Shown here piece after piece: positions 51,520 through 61,690 of a DNA stretch of 64,000 nucleotides. Numbering within the stretch: the stretch's first letter is position 1; every line of letters starts with the position of its first letter. This DNA is from Hirsutella rhossiliensis (Eukaryota; Ascomycota; Sordariomycetes; Hypocreales; Ophiocordycipitaceae). The notes under the pieces were generated by a model. It made no database searches, was not told the DNA's origin, and was given only the letters and a program-made list of their open reading frames with translations. Both the position numbers and the translations under genes were made by a program. The DNA lies in contig NW_025408696.1 of assembly GCF_020360975.1 (NCBI RefSeq), positions 1 through 64,000 of the forward strand, read 5' to 3'.

Positions 51520-54500
51520 TAGTAATAAGTAAGTTCCGCTCTACCTAAAGTATTAGTTTATTCCTAGCTATATAGGCCGCTTTATTAATATATATTTATA
51601 GTAATAGCTATAGTAGTAATAATAGCCTTAATAATAATAACTTTAACTAATAAGTTCTTTACTTTATAGAGCGGGAGGCTATAATCTATAATACTAACTT
51701 CCGCGATAGATATATCTACCTCCCCCTCCCTTACTTCCTCCTTCTTAGAGTATATAGAGTTATTTATCGACGCCGTGCTAAGTATAGCCGATAATAGCTC
51801 CGCCGCTACCGCTACTCTTACCCGCGCCCCCGCGACCGCGCCTACCGCCGCCGCCTCTACCTCTACTACGCTAGCCGCCCTTATATCGCCCTTCTAGGTA
51901 ACGATGCTATCCCCGCCGCCGGCTATAACGCCTAGCCCTTCTTCCCCCGCCTCTACCTTTACTACCCTTATAAGTCCGCTACCTAGCGAGTATAGTAGCT
52001 ATTTTCCGCTAACTTCTTAAAGTATAAACGCTAAGTATAGGCTAGAGCCGCCCGCGCGGCCCCTTATATATAGTACGCGTTATAAGTGCTCCCTTACGCC
52101 GACTAAGTTAAGCGCCGCTATAACGGTAGTTATTACTAGTATACGTATACCGGCCGCGCTTATAAGGCGGCGCCTCCCGTCTTACTTACTACGGTATTAG
52201 CTTAGAAGGCCGGCGTGTATAGGTAGGTATAAGGGGCTACTAAGAAGCGCCTTACCGCCGCCGCCGCTACTTACCGTAATCTCCGCGCCCTTAAGCGCTA
52301 GGGCCTTATCCCTAAATAAGTTCCTCTCCTCTAGCTCTTTTACTTTTACTATTAACTCTCTTAGTACTAAGGATACTACCTCCGTTACCTTATCGGCGGT
52401 CCCCTTAGCTATGCCCGCCCCCGCCCCCGCCGCTACTACTAGCTAGGCCCCTCTTACCCCTAGAGCCCCTAGAGCCGCCGCTACCGCTAACTAGCTCGCG
52501 GGCCTAAAAGGCCGCCTAAGCGCCTTAAAGAGCGCCGCTGCCGCTAATAAGGTAAAGGAGGACGATAAGGATAAGGATAAGGATAACGATAAGGATAAAG
52601 AGTAGGTCTAAGTAGTCTAAAGGCTTTACTTTAAAATAAACGCTATTTTTTATCTCCGCTTATATTATTATACTTATATTATTATAACTACTTACTTTAC
52701 TTTACCTACTTTATATTCTTAGCTTAGGCTATTATTAATAGTCCGCTAGTTTATTATTCTCGTTTACTAGTTTAAATAAGGCTTTAAACTTATTAAGGGC
52801 TATAGTTCCTATATACTTATATATAGGTTCCTATATAGGGTTAAGATACCCGCGCTACTTAATAAGGACCTTCTAGCGTTTCCCCCTATTAACCTTTTTC
52901 TAGCGCGCGGCCTATATCTCTTTAACCTTAAACTTATCCTCTCTTTCTACTTTAATTATAGGCGGTTAAGCGTCTACTACTTCTTATCTAAGTAGTAGGT
53001 TAAAGGAGGCTCTATAAAAGAGGTCTATATTAATCTTATTATAAACCCTTCTTAGGAGACTATTAAGCTCTATAACCTATAAGCTAATAACCCTTTATAT
53101 TATAGACTTTATATATAGTTAGTTAAGCTTCTTCTTTAGCTATACCGACCTATAGTTATAGAGGTCTAGCTATACCTTATCTCTTACTATAAACCTATCT
53201 ACTAAGGCCTTAGTCTTATTAGTATACCGATCTTAATCTTATACTATAGTAGCTATTATAGATTAATAATAATCTATAGTTTCTTATAGCTTTTATATAA
53301 ATATAAAGGCGCGGCCCTTTAATAATAAATTATTATACTACTTTACTACTATATTTATAGTAAAGGGAACTAGTAAAGGTAGTTTAAAGCTATACGTTAT
53401 AAAGAAAGAAGCTATCTTAATAAAGGTATATAGTTTACTATTTAATATAAGTTAGGCCGTGGGGAGCTACTAGTCTTAGTTTACTTAGTTATAGGCTATA
53501 ATAGCTTATAGGTAAGCCTATACCTCTTAGTTAACCCTCTTAGGCCCTCTATTAGTCTATAGGTAATATTATAGGATACCTTATAGTCGATAATCTAGGT
53601 ACCTAGAACGATATCTGCTTCCCTTAAGGAAGTTACCCCTAACTCCTTAAGGCTCCCCGTAGAAGAAGGAACTTAGAAGCTACCGGGCAAACTCTAGGAA
53701 ATCACCTAGAATTCCTAGAAATAATAACTAAGCGGATTATAGAGATATTTTATAAAGATTTCCCCTAGGGATATATTATATAGGGAATATACTATAATTT
53801 CCTAAGTAATAATAGTTCTTTAAGGACTATATTAATATTTCCCTAAGAAGTTACTATAAGAATATAGCGGGGAAATTATAGAGAAATACCTATACTTACC
53901 TAGGGAAAATACTAGGAAATACCGCTAATATACCGTACTACTATCGTATAATTATAAGGTTAAGATATTACTCGGTTAAAGCCCTAAGTAAGGTCTTACG
54001 CTCGCTATAGTATATATAAAGGATAGAGAACCCGCTAGATTTTAAGCGGGTAGAGAAGAATATAGATAGTTATTACTACTCTTACTTTAACTTATTAGAC
54101 TAGTAGCTAGTCTATATTTAATGCGTATAATAATATATAGTAGCTAGTCTATATAATATATTTAATTATATATAGTAGCTAGTCTATTTAATTACTTATT
54201 AGACCTATACTAGATCTAAGTAGACGGTAAGGTTAATATACTAGCCCCGTACTAAGGGACTAGTACTTAATAGGTAATATACTATACTAAGTAGCTATAT
54301 AATCTAAAGTAGCTAGTATAGGTACTACTAAAAGTAGCTAGTTTAATTCGATCCCTTATTACTTATAATAAAGGCTAGCTAGCTATATAAGCGGGCCTAG
54401 TACTATAGGAAGCGCTTTATATAAGACTCTATATCTATAGATAGTATTAGCTTTAATACTATAGACTTACTAAGTCGGTCCTTAATTACTTATATATAGT

Positions 54501-57500
54501 AGTTACTGCCCTTTATAAGTAGGAGGTCTATTATAAAGTCTATTTATATATATATATAAAACTAGTTAGGTATTAAAAGCTACTTAAGTAGCTCCTTAAG
54601 CTATGCCCTTTAAATCTTAATATAGCTATAAATATTATAGTTATAAAGGAAGCGGTAAATATAGTACTATAGGAGGGGCTAGTAGAAATCCCTCGCGAGG
54701 CCTACTACTATACCCTACCTACCTAAGTAGCCTACGATACTAAAGTTATAGACGAGCTAGACTAGCTTCCCTTAAAGCTTATTCTATTTATTTAGCTCTA
54801 GCAGTCTATCCTTCTCCCTAGCTTCTATAGTATATAGCGCGCCCGGTACCTATAGTCTCCCTTATTAATATAGATACCTTTATAGGTTAATATAATAGTT
54901 AGCTACTTATACCTTTAGCTTTAGCTTTAGATTAAGGCGTCGAGCGCTAAACTTAACGGCGCGGTATTTACTTTTATAGGTATAGTCTAAAGATAATATC
55001 CTATCTTATAAGCGCTAAAGGACCTTATCTTAAAATACCTACGCTATATACGCCCCTAGGCTAGTCTATCCCTTCTTACCGGGCTAAGGTAAAGGTATAA
55101 GGGAAGGCTTATCTATTAGCGCTATACTTTCCTTTACTAAGGAAGCTCTTATATAAGTCTATAGCGCTTTTTATAGGATAAGCTATAGATCCTAGGCCTT
55201 AATATCCTCTCCCGTTAGCCGGTCTTAATCCTTTTAAGAAAGTATATTTAGGACTATAAAGTCCTACTTTAGCTAGTACTTAATTAAGAAGTTAAAGTAT
55301 AAGAGATACTTTACCTAGTAAGCTTACCGCTCTAAGAGGTACTAGTAGGTTATAAAGTACTTAAGGTTCTTATAGTCTATAAGAACCTTAAAGCTTTTAT
55401 AGCTTTAAAGCTCTACTTACTATTACTTAAGGTAGCTAATAATTATTAGTATATCTTTATTATAAATAGTATAATTTTACTTTACTAAGGTTAGCTTATA
55501 AGAGTAGAACGCTATTAGTTACTTTTACTTATTTACCTCTTAAGAGAGCGTTCCTCTAAGTACCTAGCCGCTATAGTCTACTTTAACTAACTTAGACTAG
55601 TTAAAGTCTTACTAAAGTAGTACTAAGGCTTATAAGAATAAGTCCTTAAGCGTATAAAACGCTCCTTCCTATATAGGCCCTTAATAAAAAGCGGTCTATT
55701 TCCTAGTAATCTTATTTAAGGGACTTATAATATAAAAGAAGCCTTTAATAAATATCCTATAATAGTTCGCGAACCTAAGGAAGCTTTATATACTTATTTA
55801 TATAGTTAGGGCCGCCTAGTCTTAGATTACTTAGATCTTTATAGGATCCGCCTATATACCTACGCCTATATAGATAATAAAGCCTAGGTACTTAACCCTC
55901 TTAACCTTAAATTCGTACTTATTTAAGTTAAGGTAGAGCCTATAAAGTTAAAGGCGCTTTAAGACCCTTTATACTTTCTATATATAGTCCTTATAAGAGC
56001 CGCTTATATAAATAAGGATATTATCTATATATATAAAAGCGAACTTATTAAGAAAGTCTTAAAGTATATTATTAATATAACGCTAGAAGGTAGTAGGCGC
56101 TTTTAAGAGGCTAAAGGGCGTTATAAGCTACTTAAATAAGCTATAGCGTATATAGAACGCTGTCTTTTACTCGTTACCCTCTAAGATTTATACTTTATAG
56201 AATGCCTATTTTATATCTAGCTTTATAAACTACTTTGCCTTTAAAAGGTCATAGAGCGTATCTAAGATTAAGGGTAAGGGGTAGCGGTCTAGCCTTATAA
56301 TTACGTTTAAAGCCCTATAGTTATAATAAAACTATATCCCGCCCCTTAGTTTATATATAAATAAGACCGGCGCTCTTACTTTAAAGCTACTAACTTAAAT
56401 AAAACCCTTATCTAAGAGGTCCCTTAGCGTCTTCTTTAACATTAGCAGCTCCGTATATAATATATTATATAGCGGTCCGAACGGTATAGGTAGTTCCTAC
56501 CCCTTTTTATTAGTATAGAGTATAATCCTATAGTCTACCCCTAGCTTATATAAGTTAAGCTTATCTAGTTCCTAAGACTTAAATAGTAGTAAGAGGTTAT
56601 AAAAGCGCTCTAGTATCTACTACCGTAGCTTAGAGGGCGACTTTAGCTTCTTTATCTTAAGGGCCTTATCGATATCCGCTAAGCTAACTATATAGACTAC
56701 TATATTAGCCGCTACCTAGCCTTGCCCCTACTTTACTTATTATATAGTTCCTATAAAGATAGAGGTAAGGACTTCTTATATTAAGTATAAAGCTTATATA
56801 CTTAGTTTTATACTTATAAAACTATTATTATAGCGGACCTACTATTATATAGGCCTATACTATAGCTTCCTTTAGTATAGAACTAAGTATAACTCTATAT
56901 ATAATAACTAGGGTTTCCTAAGGATTAAGGGAAACTTTAGTTAAGGGATTATATAGGCTATAATAAGCTTATAGTAACCGTTAACTTTTATAGCTAGCTA
57001 TATAATACCCTTAATTACTATACCCTTTATCGCGCCTAAGGCGCCCTTTACTTACCTTAGGGCGATCTTTTCTACTAGTACTTATATCTCTTATATAAGT
57101 GCCTTATTAACTATAGCGTAGTACTAATAGCCCTTATTTATAAGGGCGGTAATAAGTAAGGAGTTATTAATTATAACCTATATTAAAGTAAGCTCTTCTT
57201 TTATATAGGCGGATAATTCCTCCTTTACCTTTATTAGTATTAGTAATTAAGGCTCTAGCGCCTATCTTTACTTTAGAGCTACTCTTTTTCCTCTAGGCCT
57301 AGGGGGGCGGAGTCCTCCTTATCGTTTAAGGTAAGGAGCGGTTCTATCTTTATTACTTAAACCGCTATAGGCCGCTTAGCGGAAAAGAAGGGGTATTTTA
57401 ATATAAAGTATATAGATACTCTATAATATAGGTAGCGGCCGTTAGCCTTCCTCTTCTTAATTTCCTCGCTTATTACCTACTTCGCCCGCTACTTAAAGTA

Positions 57501-58442
57501 TAGGGCGGTATAGGGGGTAGTAGACGGCGTCTTCTTACCGCGTTTAGCCCGGTCTATATAGGTAGCCGATATTAAGGTATCCCTATTTATATCGATAGCC
57601 GGTTATTTATCTTATAGAGGGGCGGTAATCCTATCGCTACTATATAGCGTGCGCTTATAAAGCTTTTAAAAACGCAGCGTCTACTTATAGCCCTAAGCTA
57701 CCTTTATTAACCAGCTTATATACTCGCCGTAGTTAATAGGTATAATTATAGGGATAAGTAGCTCTTATAGGGCTAGCGTAATTAAATTTTATAGCTATAT
57801 AAGCTTCGCGCTATCTTCCTATACTATAGTCCCTACTACCTATAAGAGCGTCTTTATAAAATTAGGAAGGAATTTACTAAAGGTTTATCTATCTCTTTAC
57901 TTAAGGGTCTATAGCCTATCTTACGCTTTCTCCCGCTCTTATATATTACCGAATATATATAAGGTATTAAAAGAAGTCTTATAGGTCGCGTCTACCCTTA
58001 GGGCCGCTCTTATCTTAGAATCTAAAGATCCGCTATATCTAGGGCTCTAGTAGCGTATAGAGAAGCGAATACTAGGTTATATCGCGATAGCTATTTAGGC
58101 CCTATTTCTCGTTAGTTATAAACTTCGTTTAAAGCCGGCTAAGGAAGAAGTAAAAGGACTCCGGCTTACTATCTTAAGTCGGCTAAGGGAGCGGCTTTTA
58201 TATTAGTAGTATCGCCGCTATAACTAGCGTTACGGAGGTCGTAGGGGTTAAAGCTAGTCTCGTAGACGGCTCCCTTAGTATAGCGAGAACCTCGTCCTTC
58301 TCGCTAGCCGTCGCGCTTTTAATCGCTTCTAGGATAGCTATAATACTTCCTATCTATCTAAGGAGGGGCGGAGTATATCCTTAAGGGGGAGGCGCCCTCT
58401 TTAAAGAGATATCTATTAGATCTATTAGTTAATAGCTTATAT
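51520..58442 (-). pseudogene. Gypsy-3 gag-pol remnant
   Basis: Minus-strand internal region. Reverse transcriptase palm FIYIDNIL (Asn for the second Asp) lies near 56010-56035, with VKRVKYLGFIIYIGVGI after it. The gag end is at 57200-58430 and the integrase side toward 53000. The 51700-52560 part stays GC-rich (many CCG, CGC and CCC) yet still lacks CA/TG, showing that only CpA was mutated. Confidence 0.75.
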
Positions 58443-58628
58443 TATTATAGAGTAAGTAGAGGCGTATATATAGGTACTATCTATAGGATAATATTAATAA
58501 GCTATATAGAGCTCTTCTATATATAGCTAGCCTATATACTTATATATAGGATCCGGCCCTCTATATATAATTATATAGCTTAGGCTATAGCTTAAGCTTA
58601 TAACCTATAATAGTTAAAGACTCTTATA
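58443..58628 (-). repeat. Gypsy-3 5' LTR
   Basis: 186 bp, same orientation as 45805-45990, ending GACTCTTATA on the plus strand. Confidence 0.8.
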
Positions 58629-61275
58629 AAAAGGACTTTTTACCTTAAAAGAAAAGATAATAAAAGTATAATTCCCTTAGTACTTACTAATAGGTTTTCT
58701 TAAATAAGTATATATATTTAAAGGCTTATTATATACTAGGTAGATATATAGCTAAACTCCTTTATATTACTACTTATAAAATAGGTTAAAGCTATAGTTA
58801 TACTATCTTACTTAAATTAAGCTACTAGTAAAAGAGTCTTTAGTTTCTTAGACAAGTTTTAAAGATATAAAAGCTTATATAAGTAAACGCTAAGGAATCT
58901 AAAAGTAAGCGATATATAAAAAGAAGTAAAAAGGATATTAATTATTATAATTATAGATAATATATAATAAAGCGATATATATAATTAAATAATTTATATA
59001 ACTATAATAGGAATTAATACTTATAAGGGGAAAAGATAAAAAGTTAAAGAGAATATAAAGGAAATTAAAATAATAAGAATAGTAAAAACTAGCTTAAAGA
59101 TTATCCTTATATACTATAGATATAGAGTAGATCTAAATAAGAGGTTTAATAGACTTATAGATAAAATTATTAAAGAGATTATATATAAAAGAATCTTAAT
59201 CTCTTTAAATTACTTAATTAACTTTATTCCCTAACTAAGTAAAAGACTTAGTATAAGATATATAGATATAGCCTAAGGTATAGAAAATACTAAATTCTAG
59301 ACCTTAGAGAAAGTAAAGAGTAGTATAAGACCTTATAGAGCTACGATAATAGTTATAAAAGTAGCTAAAGATAATATAGAGAGTAGTTTACTACTCCTTA
59401 AATATTTATAAGGAAAACTCGCGGTAGCTTTAGTATAAGTTAAAGAATAAAATAAAAAATACTAAGTTAAACTAATTAAGCTTACTTACCTTACTTATAA
59501 AAAATTAAATTATAAGTACCTTAAAGTTTAATAAGTACTAAAGGAAGTTAGGTTTATAACTAATATAATTAGTATAATATAACTAGCTTAAGGACTATTT
59601 AATTAATAAACTCTAAAGGTAATAAGACTAAGGAAAGATATATTTATTATATAAGAAGTAGTACTCTTAATAAGATATTAAGAGGTAACTTTAAAAGACC
59701 TTATAGCGATTCCTATACTATATATAAATACGGTCCTTATACCCTTCTACTTACTTAAGTATATATAAGACCTACCTTATATTTAAGAATAGCTTAGTAG
59801 CTAGAAAGCTAAAGTTCTAAGCGCCTTAATCGATACTAGGTTTAAAGGAAACCTTATTACTAAAAGATATATTAATATATATAAGCTGAAAATCCTATTA
59901 ATAAGAGTATTAATAATAGCGTATACTAGGTCCCTTATAGATATAGTTAGGGAGGTAGAGACTAATCTCTATCTAAGTATAGCTTAGATATTAATCTATC
60001 TTTATATTACGCTAAATAGAGTCTTAGTTCCCTTTATCTTAGGTATACTATTTATTAAAGCCGCGCGTATATTATTTAATTATTCCCTAAAGAACGGCGA
60101 TATATAAGTTAATTATTAGATTAGTACTATCTAGGTAGTTACGCTAGTAGTAGGAGCTATTAAATAAGAGCTTTTAAACGAGGTTAATATAGTAAAATCC
60201 TTTTAAACTATAACCTTAATAGTTAATAAAGATATATATAAAAGACTAAAGCTTAAAGAGACTATATAGGAAATAGCTACCTAGCTCTTAAGAAATTCTT
60301 TTTAGGCTTTAGTAATAAAAGTTAAAGAAGATAACCTAGGAGCTACTTAATAATTATAAAGAGAACCCTTTATAAATACCTTAATAGCCGAGATTCTCTT
60401 ACTAGGAGGTAAGATCCTTAGTTATAAAAGGGGCGCTAACTAAGTCCCTAACCTAGCCTATACTAGTATAAATAAGCCCTTAATAGTATTAGTATAGTAG
60501 TAATTAATTATAAATAAAGGAGATAAAGCGATTCTAGCTATTAAATCTAAAATAGTAAAAGAGATTATTAAAGTTATAGTTATAAAGGCTATAAAAGAAT
60601 TTAAGAAAAATATTATTAAAGCTAAAAAGAAGTTTAAAAGGATCTAGAAAGTTAAAGTTAAGATAAAGAGGAAACTACCTATTAAATAATATAATCTAAG
60701 AGTTAATACTCTCTTTAAAAGAAAAGTAAATAAGATTAACCCTATTAATAATACTCTATTAAACGGCTTAACGCTAAAAGGGGACCCTAACTAAAAAAAG
60801 ACTAAATAAAATACTATTAGAAATAAGATATAGCTTAGACTATACCTAGAATATTTAATAGGAAAATTCTTAAGTATATAGAAAGGAAAGTAGCTAATAT
60901 AAGAGAGACTTAAAGTAATTTACGAATAATTTAAGGGCTTTCTTATAAAAGTAGAAATCTAGATCTTCGATAGTATTCTATTTAAAAAGGAAGTAGCGTT
61001 ATCCTAGGACTTTATAGAAAGAGGTAAAGTCGACCTAGCTATAGCCCCTTTATAGGTTATTAGGATAATAAAATATAAGGCGTAGTAAGTAGCCTTAATC
61101 TTAATCTTAAAAGCGATAAAGTAGAAAGTTATTAATATCCTTAAAATTAAACTAAAAATAAGAGTCCTTAAAGAAGGGTATAGGCCTTATAAGAACCCCT
61201 TTTTCCTAGTAATAAAGAAAGATAGAGGACTATACTTAATTAATTCCGCTATATATATTAATACTCTAATAAACT
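58629..61275 (+). mobile_element. Gypsy-X, right part (protease and start of reverse transcriptase), truncated
   Basis: RIPed plus-strand Gypsy DNA. The protease site reads SALIDTRFKGNLIT at 59819-59860, with Arg where the third catalytic-motif residue Gly is expected (RIP of GGG). Near 61165-61275 the start of reverse transcriptase reads YRPYKNPFFLVIKK and LYLINSAIYINTL. The sequence stops there in mid-domain, and GC-normal DNA begins at about 61276. Confidence 0.75.
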
Positions 61276-61690
61276 ATGAGACGGCGGATTTACCACCCGT
61301 TTGGACGGTCTCTGCCACCAAAGGTGGCGGCCAATTTGCCAGGAATCCAGAGCGAGAACGGACAAATGTATCGCCGGGCTCATCCCTCCAAGTATCTCCG
61401 ATGTACGGCATGTCACCCATCATGCTCAGCCCGCAGAGCCACGTCGGGACGCCTCCGCGGCCCGTTTAAGCTGTGTGCCTTTCCGACACCTCTTTCTAGC
61501 CTCAAAGAAGGAGCCACAAAGCGCTCAGAACGGTGGCGTCGCATAGGTCATACTTAAGAAGCTCTTACTCCGCCTCAAATTTTGGTAGCATCTTACCTAT
61601 TACACAACCAAGCATTACTGTGGAAACTCTTTCCTCTTGCCAGCTCACGGAAAGCCGCATCCCGCTGACTTATACGATCCATTGTCAACC
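61276..61690. promoter_or_regulatory. Junction and upstream region of the DUF3435 gene
   Basis: GC-normal, un-RIPed DNA that begins abruptly inside the Gypsy-X reverse transcriptase and runs to the ATG at 61691. It contains GACGG and CCACC/GGTGG inverted motifs near the junction (61280-61330). No convincing ORF is present. It should hold the promoter of the recombinase gene. If the neighbouring gene is a Starship captain, it would also hold the 5' terminus of that element. Confidence 0.45.

Larger units (their letters stand above)
45805..58628 (-). mobile_element. Gypsy-3: RIPed Ty3/Gypsy element split by Copia-2
   Basis: Two 186-bp LTRs in the same orientation (45805-45990 and 58443-58628) flank a minus-strand gypsy. 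Subtracting nested Copia-2 with one TSD (5159 bp) leaves 7665 bp, a normal Gypsy size. Reverse transcriptase is on the minus strand around 55870-56040 (FIYIDNIL, then VKRVKYLGFIIYIGVGI). The possible flanking duplication, AATAG (45800-45804) against AAAAG (58629-58633), is imperfect, so the outer borders may be off by a few bases. Confidence 0.8.
17641..61275. other. RIP-mutated nested-retrotransposon island (about 43.6 kb)
   Basis: Composition changes abruptly at both ends. Inside, CA and TG dinucleotides are nearly absent, TA is hugely enriched and CG is retained, the signature of C-to-T mutation at CpA on both strands (RIP). Stop codons occur every few codons in all frames. The islands that still contain normal CA/TG are the TRIM (41944-42344) and Copia-2 (46361-51514). 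Everything else that can be identified is LTR-retrotransposon sequence. Confidence 0.92.

Noticed and set aside
17641..61275. Centromere
   Set aside because: RIPed retroelement nests are found at some fungal centromeres, but nothing here distinguishes a centromere from ordinary heterochromatin; CENP-A ChIP would be needed.
61276..61330. Exact Starship terminal repeat or target motif at the junction
   Set aside because: TTAC and GACGG motifs are present but the partner end is outside the window, so no terminus can be called.
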